From NCBI GenBank assembly GCA_942493315.1, contig OW818690.1, positions 1,488,001-1,552,000 of the forward strand: a stretch of 64,000 bases of DNA, in the 5' to 3' direction. This DNA comes from UBA5429 sp942493315. GTDB taxonomy: Bacteria; Bacteroidota; Bacteroidia; Bacteroidales; WCHB1-69. This document shows, in pieces, positions 21,325 through 29,888 of the stretch. A program made the position numbers and the translations under genes. The notes under the pieces are model-generated. The model was given only the letters and a program-made list of their open reading frames with translations, was not told where the DNA came from and did no database searches. How positions within the stretch are numbered: position 1 is the first letter of the stretch; every line of letters starts with the position of its first letter.

Positions 21325-23097
21325 ATGGAAGTAACTCGACTTTTTGATTTATTGCCTCACTATGCCACTTATTTTCCCAAAGATGATGCATTAGCAGCAA
21401 AAGAAAATGGTGTCTGGGTAACCTATAGCATCAAACAATACATTGATAAGGTAAATTATATTTCTTACGGGTTAATGCAACTAGGCGTTAAAAAAGGGGA
21501 TCGGATTGCTTCGATTAGTAATAATAGACCGGAATGGAATTTTCTGGATATGGCCTTACATCAATTAGGTGCTATTCATGTTTCCATTTATCCTACCATT
21601 AGTGAGTCAGATTATGAATATATTTTAAATCATGCTGAAGTTAAAATGGTTTTTGTTTCCGGTTGGGAGTTGCTTCGTAAAATTGAAAACATTATATCCA
21701 ATATTCCAAATCTAAAAGATAATGTTTATACATTTAGGAATTTGAGAGGGTATAAACACTTAAATGAAGTGATTGAATTAGGGATGGCCAATCCAAGTCC
21801 TCAGTATTTAAATGATATAAAAGACAGCATAACTCCAGATGATATTGTTACCTTGATTTATACATCTGGAACAACAGGAAATCCTAAAGGTGTCATGTTA
21901 TCACATGCTAATATTTTAAATAATGTTAAAGCAGTAACCCCTATTATTCCTGTTAAACCCAACAGTCGATGCTTGAGTTATTTGCCCCTTTGTCACGTTT
22001 ATGAAAGAATGATGATCTATACCTGGCACTATACCGGAATTTCGATCTATTATGCAGAAAGTATGGCAAGTATTGCCGATAATCTCAAAGAGATCAAACC
22101 GGATATATTTACATCTGTACCCAGATTATTGGAAAAATTTTATGATAAAATAATTGCTGTAGGTTATAAACAAAAAGGATTTAAGAAAAAAATATTCTTT
22201 TGGGCCAACAGGGTGGCTCAGGAATTTGAATTAGAGGGCACGACATGGTGGTATAATAAGAAACTCAAGATAGCACGCAAACTGGTCTTAAACAAGTGGA
22301 AAGATGCCTTAGGTGGCAATTTTAGTGTAGTTGTATCTGGTGGTGCTGCCATTCAACCCAGAATCAGTAAAATTTTCTGGGCGATGAATGTTCCGGTACT
22401 CGAAGGGTACGGATTAACAGAAACATCACCTGTTATTGCTGTTAGTAATTTTTTTAAAGATGGGATTAAAATAGGAACAGTAGGTCCTGTTATTCCCGGA
22501 ATCGAAATGAAAATTGCCGAAGATGGGGAAATATTAACTCGAGGTCATTGTGTCATGCAAGGATATTATAATGCACCGGAATTAACTGCAGAAGTTATTG
22601 ATGAAGAGGGATGGTTTCATACCGGAGATATTGGACAGATTGAACCTGAAGGACAATTAAGAATTACCGGTAGAAAGAAAGAGATGTTTAAAACCGCATT
22701 CGGTAAATATGTGGTACCCACTATTATTGAAAACAAATTTGCAGAACAATCCATTATTGATGCTATTATGGTGGTTGGTGAAAACCAACCTTATGCAGCA
22801 GCCTTGATTGTACCGGAATTTAATGACTTAAGATCCTGGTGCAACTACAAAGGGATCACGTACACTACCAATGAAGAGATGATCAATCATCCGGAAGTTT
22901 TGAAAAAATTTAAAAGAGTGGTGGACAACTGCAATAAATTTTTTGGAGAAACTGAAAAAGTAAAAAGATTTAAATTAATCGGATACCCATGGAGTGTCGA
23001 TACTGGGGAACTTACGCCCACCTTAAAATTAAGAAGAAACTATATTATGAATAAAAACAAAGAGATTATTGAATCTCTATTTAACAAACCAGAATAA
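21325..23097 (+). CDS. Long-chain fatty-acid--CoA ligase (AMP-forming)
   Basis: 590 residues, the usual size of bacterial and eukaryotic-type long-chain acyl-CoA synthetases. It shows the AMP-binding P-loop YTSGTTGNPKG (about residues 180-190), the adenylate motif GYGLTETSPV, the hinge TGDIG and the ITGRKKEMFKTAFGKY region near the catalytic lysine. It activates fatty acids to acyl-CoA using ATP, for lipid synthesis or degradation, and probably acts at the inner face of the membrane. The start at 21325 is the only one consistent with the -7 box. The stop codon overlaps the cysS start (TAATG), so the two genes are translationally coupled even though their pathways are unrelated. Substrate chain length cannot be read from the sequence. 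Confidence 0.9.
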   Translation: MEVTRLFDLLPHYATYFPKDDALAAKENGVWVTYSIKQYIDKVNYISYGLMQLGVKKGDRIASISNNRPEWNFLDMALHQLGAIHVSIYPTISESDYEYILNHAEVKMVFVSGWELLRKIENIISNIPNLKDNVYTFRNLRGYKHLNEVIELGMANPSPQYLNDIKDSITPDDIVTLIYTSGTTGNPKGVMLSHANILNNVKAVTPIIPVKPNSRCLSYLPLCHVYERMMIYTWHYTGISIYYAESMASIADNLKEIKPDIFTSVPRLLEKFYDKIIAVGYKQKGFKKKIFFWANRVAQEFELEGTTWWYNKKLKIARKLVLNKWKDALGGNFSVVVSGGAAIQPRISKIFWAMNVPVLEGYGLTETSPVIAVSNFFKDGIKIGTVGPVIPGIEMKIAEDGEILTRGHCVMQGYYNAPELTAEVIDEEGWFHTGDIGQIEPEGQLRITGRKKEMFKTAFGKYVVPTIIENKFAEQSIIDAIMVVGENQPYAAALIVPEFNDLRSWCNYKGITYTTNEEMINHPEVLKKFKRVVDNCNKFFGETEKVKRFKLIGYPWSVDTGELTPTLKLRRNYIMNKNKEIIESLFNKPE

Positions 23098-24572
23098 TGA
23101 TCACTCAAGAGCTCTACATTTACAATACATTAAGTAAAACAAAAGAAAAGTTTATTTCATTAATTCCTGAACATGCCGGTTTGTATGTTTGTGGTCCTAC
23201 CGTTTACGGAGAACCCCATTTGGGACATGCCAGACCAGCTATAACCTTTGATTTGGTTTTCAGATATTTAAAACATATTGGGTATAAAGTTAGATACGTT
23301 CGGAATATTACCGATGTTGGTCATCTTGAAAACGATGCCGATGAAGGGGAAGATAAAATTGCCAAAAAAGCAAGATTAGACCAGTTAGAACCTATGGAAG
23401 TGGCTCAGTTCTATATTGACAGCTATCACAAAGCGATGGATAAACTGAATGTACTTCGTCCCTCTATTGAACCGAGAGCTTCAGGTCATATCATTGAACA
23501 AATAGAGATGGTTCAGCAAATAGTAGATAAAGGGTTTGCTTACATTTCTAATGGATCTGTTTACTTTGATGTTCCTAAATTTGATAAAGAGTTTGGATAT
23601 GGAAAGTTATCCGGAAGAGTTTTAGAAGATATGATCTCCAATACCAGGGAATTAGATGGTCAGGATGAGAAAAGAAATGCCGCTGATTTTGCATTATGGA
23701 AAAAAGCGTCACCGGAACATATCATGAGATGGAATTCGCCATGGAGTATTGGTTTTCCGGGATGGCATATTGAGTGTACAGCTATGAGTACCAAATATTT
23801 AGGGGAACATTTTGATATTCATGGAGGTGGAATGGACTTGATTTTTCCTCATCATGAATCGGAAGTGTGTCAGAGTACTGTTGCCAATGGCAAAGAATCT
23901 GTTAAGTATTGGATGCACAACAATATGATCACGATAAACGGACAAAAGATGGGAAAATCTTTAGGTAATTTCATCAACTTGAATCAGTTTTTCAACGGTG
24001 ATCATAAGATGTTGGAACGCCCATACAATGCCATGAATATCCGGTTTTTCATCATGCAGGCTCATTATAGAGGAACGTTAGATTTTTCTAATGAAGCATT
24101 GATTGCTGCTGAAAAGGGGATGTTGAAATTAAACGCAGCTGACAAACTCATTGAGAAACTTACCGGATCCAATCAATCATCAGAAAATATTTCAGAATGG
24201 GTTAAGAGATGTTATGATGCCATGAATGATGATTTGAACACTCCCAAATTGATTGCGGAGTTGTTTGATGCTTCCAGGATCATAAACTCGGTTAAAGATG
24301 GCCATTTACAATTAACTGAAGCTGATATTGCTTTATTAAAAGAAAACTTTAGGTTATTCTATTATGACATTTTAGGAATGGTTCCCGAAACAGCAGCTAC
24401 TCAAGGTGAAGATGTTACAGATAAGTTAATGGATTTGATTTTAGAGATTCGTCAGGATGCCAAAACCAATAAAAACTGGGCCGTTGCCGATATGATCCGC
24501 AATAAACTCACTGATGCCGGAATTGTAGTAAAAGACACCAAAGAAGGAGCGGAGTGGGAGAAGAAAAGCTAG
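23097..24572 (+). CDS. cysS: Cysteinyl-tRNA synthetase
   Basis: 491 residues, the normal length. The class I signature HLGH is at residues 41-44 next to the zinc/cysteine-binding Cys32 (CGPTVYG), followed by the zinc-site motif GWHIECTAMS, HGGGMDLIFPHHE, and the KMSKS-type loop KMGKS at 284-288. It charges tRNA-Cys with cysteine in the cytoplasm. It starts one base inside the stop codon of the acyl-CoA ligase. Its 3' end runs straight into a low-complexity tract, and no clear terminator is visible. Confidence 0.97.
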   Translation: MITQELYIYNTLSKTKEKFISLIPEHAGLYVCGPTVYGEPHLGHARPAITFDLVFRYLKHIGYKVRYVRNITDVGHLENDADEGEDKIAKKARLDQLEPMEVAQFYIDSYHKAMDKLNVLRPSIEPRASGHIIEQIEMVQQIVDKGFAYISNGSVYFDVPKFDKEFGYGKLSGRVLEDMISNTRELDGQDEKRNAADFALWKKASPEHIMRWNSPWSIGFPGWHIECTAMSTKYLGEHFDIHGGGMDLIFPHHESEVCQSTVANGKESVKYWMHNNMITINGQKMGKSLGNFINLNQFFNGDHKMLERPYNAMNIRFFIMQAHYRGTLDFSNEALIAAEKGMLKLNAADKLIEKLTGSNQSSENISEWVKRCYDAMNDDLNTPKLIAELFDASRIINSVKDGHLQLTEADIALLKENFRLFYYDILGMVPETAATQGEDVTDKLMDLILEIRQDAKTNKNWAVADMIRNKLTDAGIVVKDTKEGAEWEKKS

Positions 24573-24591
24573 GGGTTATTTAACATTTAAC

Positions 24592-24845
24592 GGGATATTA
24601 GGTTTTAGTTATTAGTTATTAGGTTTTAGTTATTAGTTATTAGTTTTCAGTTATTATTTGTTACCTTTTACTTTTTACCTCTTACTTTTTACCTCTTACT
24701 TTTTACTTCTTACTTTTTACTTTTTACTTTTTACTTTTTACCTTTTACTTTTTACCTTTTACTTCTTACTTTTTACTTCTTACTTTTACCTCTTACTTTT
24801 TACCTTTTACTTTTTACCTCTTACTTTTTACTTCTTACTTTCCCT
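24592..24845. repeat. Low-complexity oligonucleotide tract after cysS
   Basis: About 70 bp of TTAGTTATTAGTTATTAGG-like units is followed by about 185 bp of (TTTTTAC/TTCTTAC/CTCTTAC) units, ending at the 3' end of the convergent gene. The same TTACTTTTTACTTCTTAC motif recurs at 32728-32815 (reverse strand) and near 55770-55812. No gene is supported here; the open frame across it is an artefact of composition. Confidence 0.9.
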
Positions 24846-24853
24846 TCGCCCCA

Positions 24854-25501
24854 TTAGTTCCTGATTGCTTTTAACAATCCTTCGTTATCTTCGAGGGCGA
24901 TTTTGGTTACTGCGTAGAACTCCCGCATCCAGGATTCGAGTTGAGCGAATGCATGATCTTTTTGGACTTTTGATTGTTGCGATTCACCGAGCTCTTTGAT
25001 ATATTCTGATCGTGATGATTCCAAAAGGGTTATTAAGTTTAAAGCTTCTACAATTTTCTCTTTAGAGATTTTTAAGGGAGTCACTTTTGCTTGTAGATCA
25101 GGGTTTTGAGCAAGTTCCTGATACAATTTCCTTACAACTTCCAACCAATTCAAGTAAGCGGCCGGAATTTCACCGGATAAAGCTAATTGCATTCTGATAA
25201 CAGGATCATTTCGGAACACCACTTTGGCAATCTTTCTATCTATGCTATATTTTTTAGCAAGTACTTGTTTCGATTCCATAAAATCCAGATATGATTTTGA
25301 TGTTTCGTCTCCTTCCTGTTTATTATGGTCATAAGCTTTTCTTGCATTATTGAATAATGATTCTCCTTCAGTAATGATCTCGGAAGGATACCCGAACTCC
25401 GCCATAATAGCAGCAATTTCGGATTGGTTTCGCACATTTTCGAGTGAGACTCTGAATGTTTCGAGCAGTTCTGCCTCTGTTAAAAAACTCAAATTTTTCA
25501 T
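24854..25501 (-). CDS. Uncharacterised helical cytoplasmic protein
   Basis: 215 residues with no signal peptide or membrane segment; composition suggests almost all alpha-helix with coiled-coil character (LLETFRVSLENVRNQSEIAAIM, ELGESQQSKVQ). A conserved-looking core is IAKVVFRNDP...LALSGEIPAAYLNWLEVVRKLY at about residues 90-125. I do not recognise a named family, though similar helical proteins occur in other Bacteroidota. It reads away from the 42-bp minisatellite, whose first unit lies directly upstream of the ATG, so its promoter must lie in or beyond that repeat. It converges on cysS. Confidence 0.7.
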   Translation of the reverse strand: MKNLSFLTEAELLETFRVSLENVRNQSEIAAIMAEFGYPSEIITEGESLFNNARKAYDHNKQEGDETSKSYLDFMESKQVLAKKYSIDRKIAKVVFRNDPVIRMQLALSGEIPAAYLNWLEVVRKLYQELAQNPDLQAKVTPLKISKEKIVEALNLITLLESSRSEYIKELGESQQSKVQKDHAFAQLESWMREFYAVTKIALEDNEGLLKAIRN

Positions 25502-25519
25502 ATTATTCCTGTTTGTTTA

Positions 25520-25775
25520 AAATTGATACTCCTTTATGATCAATCTCACGTCCCTGATTCTGTTTTACGACTCCTTTGTGGTCAATCTCACGTCCCTGAT
25601 GGTGTTTTACCACTCCTTCAGGGTCAATCTCACGTCCCTGATGGTGTTTTACTACTCCTTTTTGGTTGATCTCAGCTTCCTCTTCATGTTTTGTAACTGC
25701 TTAATGGTTAATCTCAGGTTACTCTTAGTGTTTTACAAGTACTTTATGGTTAATCTTAACTTACAATTTAGTTTT
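25520..25775. repeat. 42-bp tandem minisatellite, about six progressively degenerate copies
   Basis: CTCACGTCCCTGAT occurs at 25545, 25587 and 25629, a period of exactly 42 bp. Copies further right (to about 25775) keep the GGTTAATCTCA and GTTTTAC landmarks but diverge. 42 is 14 codons, and both strands are open over several copies: the plus strand gives a hydrophobic 14-residue repeat and the minus strand a charged one (HKGVVKHHQGREID). The minus frame has no ATG, so I do not call a gene. Confidence 0.85.
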
Positions 25776-25791
25776 TATGTATAATATTCCC

Positions 25792-26262
25792 TTAATATTC
25801 AACCGGTAAGAATTGTTTTTCCGGTTTCATTTCATTTGGGCACGGATTGTCAACGTATCTAAAAGACTTTTTATTTTCAAATGGAGTCATAACCCATTTA
25901 ACGTCATCGAAAGTCCAGAGAACGAGGTTTTGTTTATCATCTTTCATTATTGCGGTAAGCACCATGTTTCCAAATTCATCAGCTGCATCTATAAAAAACA
26001 ATTGTTTCCCTGTTAATTTGATAAATTTATTGATAACTAATTTTCTGGGAGCGTCTAGTCTCCAATAAATACTCACATATCCGCTATCAATAGAAATCAT
26101 TGGTGTTCCTCCATTACAAGGATCATATACTAAGTAACCAATACTATCACGCTCAACCATAATCCACTTTCTAGGGATATCACGAATGCTGTTCCAGGTA
26201 GTTTGACTGAATGAAGTCAGTGAAAACAGTAATAAAGATAATGTTGTTAATAATTTGTTCAT
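25792..26262 (-). CDS. Small exported protein of unknown function
   Basis: 156 residues. A signal peptide ends at SLTSFSQ (about residue 20). The mature part contains alternating hydrophobic beta strands (WIMVERDSIGYLVYDPC, GYVSIYWRLD, QLFFIDAADEFGNMVLTAIM), consistent with a small periplasmic or surface beta domain. It has one Cys pair (Cys about 49 and Cys about 140). It is in an accessory stretch with other lineage-specific exported proteins on the minus strand. I recognise no family. Confidence 0.65.
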   Translation of the reverse strand: MNKLLTTLSLLLFSLTSFSQTTWNSIRDIPRKWIMVERDSIGYLVYDPCNGGTPMISIDSGYVSIYWRLDAPRKLVINKFIKLTGKQLFFIDAADEFGNMVLTAIMKDDKQNLVLWTFDDVKWVMTPFENKKSFRYVDNPCPNEMKPEKQFLPVEY

Positions 26263-26319
26263 TTCAAATAGTTAATATTTAAAATATATTCTGGTTATGA
26301 TTTCGTGCTTTTCGTTTGA

Positions 26320-26351
26320 GCTGGTTTGTGAGCACAAAACTGTCAACCAGC
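26320..26351. other. Nested inverted repeat between two exported-protein genes
   Basis: GCTGG...CCAGC encloses TTTGTG-AG-CACAAA, giving a two-part cruciform-like structure about 80 bp after the stop codon of the 26433-27629 gene. There is no T-tract, so termination is only a possibility. Confidence 0.4.
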
Positions 26352-26432
26352 ACTACGCTTAAATAGAAACACAAAGCTCCGAGTTTGCACGTCACCTCGC
26401 CTGACGTAAAACCAGTGTTAAGTTCAGAATTT

Positions 26433-27629
26433 CTATTCATAATAGTATCGTATTAGTGTCGTCAAATTGCCATTTCTTAGAGTCCTTTCTTCTCTTAAAA
26501 AACCTGAGTCGTTGTAATAAAACTCGGTTAAAATAATTGTTCCATTGTTAAAAATAATTTTTTCTTTAGTTATTTTATTTTTTTCGTAAACATAAATGTA
26601 TTGAGTACAAATAGCTGAAGTGTCAGAATATAAACATTCTTTTATGAGTTTATCAGAAGTATCAAAATATGAAACGATTTTTGTAGTTGAGCTTCCAAAC
26701 TTTTCATTTGTGTTGTCTATTTTTGTAACAATTCTTCCTGTGTCTGAATATTGAAACGTTGTCGTTGATTCCAAATAAGGTTGAATAGTAATTATATACC
26801 AACCAGTTGAATCAATTTGTTTAATAAGTCGTTGTTGGTCATCATAAAAGTAGTTTCGCTTAGTATGTACTAAGTTTTCCCTTGTATAAGAAATCCATTC
26901 CACCAATTTTTTGTCAGTATTATATTTCCACTCAACATTTAAATACCGAGATTGACAATTTGAACAGATAACATTATTTGATGCTTTCCCAGGGATGTAA
27001 TTTTCAGTACTAAAATATTTTGTACTGTCAACTTTATGAAACCATTTTATTTTTTTGTTGTCCGAATTATATGTGTATTCATCAATTTCTGGTCTATCAA
27101 TAGTATTTAAATGAAATGTATCATTGTTGTATTTTGAAATTGAGTAAAAATAAATCATTTGCTTGTAAGTTCTTTTGACTTCCCTTTGCATTGTATCATA
27201 TTCGTAGTCGGTTTCGTCAGTTATAATAAAGAAATCTGTTGAGCCATTCTTAACTTGCATATCAATTTTCTTTGGCTTACTAATTTCTTTAATTATTTGT
27301 CCGTAATCGTTGTAGTATATTTCAAATTCATACCAAGTTAAAAATGAAGGTCCGCTAGATTGATAAACGTCATTACAATTTACCCCAAAAAGTTTATTTT
27401 GGGTAAGATCAAATTGCTGACTATAAAGAAGTAAACTGTCTTTTTTCACTTTTCCTTTTCTATTAATGGTAAATGAATACGCTGAAACTTTTGTTAGTTT
27501 TTTTTCAATGAAATCTTGTCTAGAAAACTTTTGCAACTCATTGGTACCTGTATTGAAAATGGTATTACTTCGTTGTCCAAAAGCAATGCTTGTTGTTAAA
27601 ATTAATATGATTGTGAATACGTTCTTCAT
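26433..27629 (-). CDS. Exported protein with YD/RHS-like repeats
   Basis: 398 residues with a signal peptide ending at SIAFGQ (about residue 19). From about residue 120 onward it shows repeats of the YD type (YEYDTMQREVKRTY, YNTDKKLVEW, YFYDDQQRLIKQID, YSDTGRIVTKID, YYNDSGFLREER), each a beta-hairpin with a (Y/F)xYDxxxRL core as in RHS/wall-associated proteins. There is no RHS core or toxin domain, so this is a short secreted YD protein rather than a polymorphic toxin. A consensus promoter lies at 27750-27779, giving a leader of about 110 nt. Function unknown; it is likely a surface or periplasmic beta-solenoid. Confidence 0.7.
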   Translation of the reverse strand: MKNVFTIILILTTSIAFGQRSNTIFNTGTNELQKFSRQDFIEKKLTKVSAYSFTINRKGKVKKDSLLLYSQQFDLTQNKLFGVNCNDVYQSSGPSFLTWYEFEIYYNDYGQIIKEISKPKKIDMQVKNGSTDFFIITDETDYEYDTMQREVKRTYKQMIYFYSISKYNNDTFHLNTIDRPEIDEYTYNSDNKKIKWFHKVDSTKYFSTENYIPGKASNNVICSNCQSRYLNVEWKYNTDKKLVEWISYTRENLVHTKRNYFYDDQQRLIKQIDSTGWYIITIQPYLESTTTFQYSDTGRIVTKIDNTNEKFGSSTTKIVSYFDTSDKLIKECLYSDTSAICTQYIYVYEKNKITKEKIIFNNGTIILTEFYYNDSGFLREERTLRNGNLTTLIRYYYE

Positions 27630-27714
27630 AATAATATGCTTAACTTGTTTATCTATTTATCTCTTTTCTTTCAAAGGTGTATTTATTCTTTAGTTTTTGG
27701 AAGTATTATTTAAT

Positions 27715-27857
27715 TTTTAAAGTTTAGGAGGTTCATTTTATTTAGTATGCAAATATAAAAAAAGGATTTTAATATTCAATAGTTTTATAAAAAGATTTTA
27801 ATTTATTGTTAATCTTTATTCTTGATATAGTAGGAATTTTTTTTCAAACAAATATAA
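27715..27857 (-). repeat. Promoter/leader module, copy 1
   Basis: About 140 bp repeated at 29746-29888 with roughly 85% identity, and in part at 31340-31451. It carries a minus-strand promoter and ends exactly where the palindrome array starts. Confidence 0.8.
27750..27779 (-). promoter_or_regulatory. Bacteroidota promoter for the 26433-27629 gene
   Basis: Reading the minus strand: TTG at 27779-27777, a 19-nt spacer, then TATATTTG at 27757-27750. This is an exact match to TTG-N19-TANNTTTG. Confidence 0.8.
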
Positions 27858-28146
27858 CGCTCCGCTGGAGCGGGGTAGATTGGGCGGGAATTATTCGTTT
27901 GCTACCAATATAACGCTCCTCTGGAGCGGGATAGCTTGGTCGGAGGTTGTTTTCTACAAATATAACGCTCCGCTGGAGCGAGAGCGTTTGGTCGGGAATT
28001 ATTCGTTTGCTACAAATATAACGCTCCTCTGGAGCGGGATAGCTTGGTCGGAGGTTGTTTTCTACAAATATAACGCTCCGCTGGAGCGAGAGCGTTTGGT
28101 CGGGAATTATTCGTTTGCTACCAATATAACGCTCCGCTGGAGCGGG
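27856..28146. repeat. Palindrome array 1: six copies of CGCTCC-N3-GGAGCG
   Basis: The 15-bp palindrome CGCTCC(GCT/TCT)GGAGCG starts at 27858, 27914, 27966, 28022, 28074 and 28130. Distances alternate 56, 52, 56, 52, 56, so the true unit is a 108-bp dimer with two different linkers, one with GGGAATTATTCGTTTGCTA and one with GGTCGGAGGTTGTTTTCTA. Every palindrome is preceded by AATATAA. This looks like a REP-type family rather than CRISPR, since the linkers repeat. Confidence 0.9.
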
Positions 28147-28296
28147 GAAGGTTAGTCGTGTTATCGTTGGATCCCAAAAGAACGCTCCTCGAACATCGAA
28201 CGTCGAACAGAGTTGTTTGGTTACCAATATAACACTCTTACAGAGAAGGGTTGGTGCGAGTGTTTTGGAAGGCGATTAATTGTTAAGTCTCATACT

Positions 28297-29667
28297 TTAG
28301 TCATCTACTATGGTTAATTCTACCCGTCGATTTAGTGCTCTTCCTTGTTCTTGTGAGTTGTCTGCTATTGGATTGTCATAACTATTACCGACATAATAAA
28401 GTCTTGTTCTATCTACGCCTTTTGTGGTTAAATAGTACATTACCGCTAATGCTCTATTCTCAGAAAGTTGGAGATTATATTTCTTTGACCCCTTATTGTC
28501 TGTAAACCCCATTATAGAAAGTTTAAAATTTTTATGTTTATTTAAGTATATCGCGAGAAGATCGAGTTTTACTTTACTGGAATCGGGTATTTCATACTTG
28601 TCAAAATCAAAATTAATATTTGTTATTTCAAACTGTTCTTCTATCAATGTTATGGTTTCAGCAGGTGTTTTTTTGACTCCAAAAATAGAGTCCCAATCCA
28701 TTTCGTTGAAGAGATTAGGATAATCTTTAAAATTTGGAACGGTAGTGTCTTTTATGCTTATAAAAGAGGATTCTTCCAAAAACACGCCACTATCAAAAAT
28801 GGCATCGCCAACATCCCCAATCGCGATTTTAAGATGGTATAATTTCCAGGGTTCTAAAATACAAGTAGCAGTGAGAACTCTGGTAAATCCATCAAATTCA
28901 AAATTTGAAACTATAATCTGATCCAGTTTCTTTTTTTCTGCTGCTATGATATAAAACCCTTTTGCTTCATTTTTTTTATTAAATATTTTATTCCAGATTC
29001 GTTTGAATATTGAAACTTTGGGAGTATTAGGGCTGCTTTTGAAAACACCATAGTTAAAAAAACAGTCGTTGTTAATATATAGGTCTTGATGTTTTTTATG
29101 ATTAATGTTATTTATTGCAATTGGTTCCTTGGTGCCCGGAATAACAGCCAGGTTACTTTTTTTCAATCCACCACCTGTAATGATGAAAGCAAAAACATCG
29201 TTGAATTGTGATCCAACATATTCAGGGTATTCTTCAGAAGCGAATGAGTATTTGAAAGTTATTTTATTATTAAAGGGGACAAAGTCAAATTCTAAAATTA
29301 TTTGATCATACGTTCTTCCTTTGCAAAGTCTATTTAAATCTTTGTCGCTTTTATATCTCTTATTTTTGGTGAAGTCCCATGCTTTACCACTGGTTCCGGG
29401 TGAAGAATTTTCTCCAGGAATACTAAACACGTTGCCGGTTGAAAGCAAAATCCCGCTTTTCATTCCAATTACATTTGTGTCCATCGAAAAATAGCAAATA
29501 CTATTTTTTAACCCTGTTATTTTCACATTACCTACCCGAATACCGTTACCAACTAATATTTTGTCGACCAGGTAGTCAGCAGTAAAAGCGGTATCTACTT
29601 TTAATGATTGTCCAAATAGCAAAGAGCTATAAAGTATCGCAATAAGAAAGGTTACTAATTTATTCAT
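28297..29667 (-). CDS. Choice-of-anchor L domain protein fused to an OmpA domain
   Basis: 456 residues. A signal peptide ends at SSLLFGQ (residue 20). Residues about 25-310 match the choice-of-anchor L domain (GIRVGNVKITG, MKSGILLSTGNV, FKYSFASEEYPEYVGSQFNDVFAFIITG, and the late GDVGDAIFDSGVFLEESSF), normally found on large T9SS-exported surface proteins. Residues about 345-456 are an OmpA peptidoglycan-binding domain (NINFDFDKYEIP, GFTDNKGSKKYNLQLSENRA, NRRVELTI). The combination suggests a surface or periplasmic protein tethered to peptidoglycan by its C-terminus. The gene lies between the two palindrome arrays and has its own consensus promoter at 29779-29808. Its ligand is unknown. Confidence 0.85.
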   Translation of the reverse strand: MNKLVTFLIAILYSSLLFGQSLKVDTAFTADYLVDKILVGNGIRVGNVKITGLKNSICYFSMDTNVIGMKSGILLSTGNVFSIPGENSSPGTSGKAWDFTKNKRYKSDKDLNRLCKGRTYDQIILEFDFVPFNNKITFKYSFASEEYPEYVGSQFNDVFAFIITGGGLKKSNLAVIPGTKEPIAINNINHKKHQDLYINNDCFFNYGVFKSSPNTPKVSIFKRIWNKIFNKKNEAKGFYIIAAEKKKLDQIIVSNFEFDGFTRVLTATCILEPWKLYHLKIAIGDVGDAIFDSGVFLEESSFISIKDTTVPNFKDYPNLFNEMDWDSIFGVKKTPAETITLIEEQFEITNINFDFDKYEIPDSSKVKLDLLAIYLNKHKNFKLSIMGFTDNKGSKKYNLQLSENRALAVMYYLTTKGVDRTRLYYVGNSYDNPIADNSQEQGRALNRRVELTIVDD

Positions 29668-29745
29668 TTACAATTGCTGTTAATTCCTTTATATGTATCC
29701 CCCTTTGCCCCTTTAAGCTTTATCTATTTAGTAGATTTGGACTTT

Positions 29746-29888
29746 TTAAAGTTTAGAAGGTTCATTTTATTTAGTGTGCAAATATAAAAAAAGGATTTTA
29801 ATATTCAATAGTTTTAAAATAAAATTTTTTAATTTATTCTTAATCTACATTATTGATGTAGTCAGAATTTTTGTAAAAACAAATATAA
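29746..29888 (-). repeat. Promoter/leader module, copy 2
   Basis: Second copy of the roughly 140-bp module seen at 27715-27857. It includes the shared leader segment GGTTCATTTTATTTAGTG, the promoter and an AT-rich tail that ends at the first palindrome of array 2. Confidence 0.8.
29779..29808 (-). promoter_or_regulatory. Bacteroidota promoter for the choice-of-anchor L/OmpA gene
   Basis: Minus strand: TTG at 29808-29806, a 19-nt spacer, TATATTTG at 29786-29779. The ATG is at 29667, giving a leader of about 105 nt. Confidence 0.8.

Noticed and set aside
24658..24864. Hydrophobic 68-codon frame (LLFTFYFLLFTSYF)
   Set aside because: Pure translation of TTTTTAC/TTCTTAC repeats.
25536..25784. 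82-codon hydrophobic plus-strand frame in the minisatellite
   Set aside because: Antisense of a charged repeat, no signal for translation; the repeat itself is reported instead.
27844..28227. Open frames on both strands through palindrome array 1 that could be called repeat proteins (YKYNAPLERERL-type)
   Set aside because: They arise because a 108-bp repeat has no stop in several frames. There is no start context, no continuity into unique sequence, and both strands are open equally.
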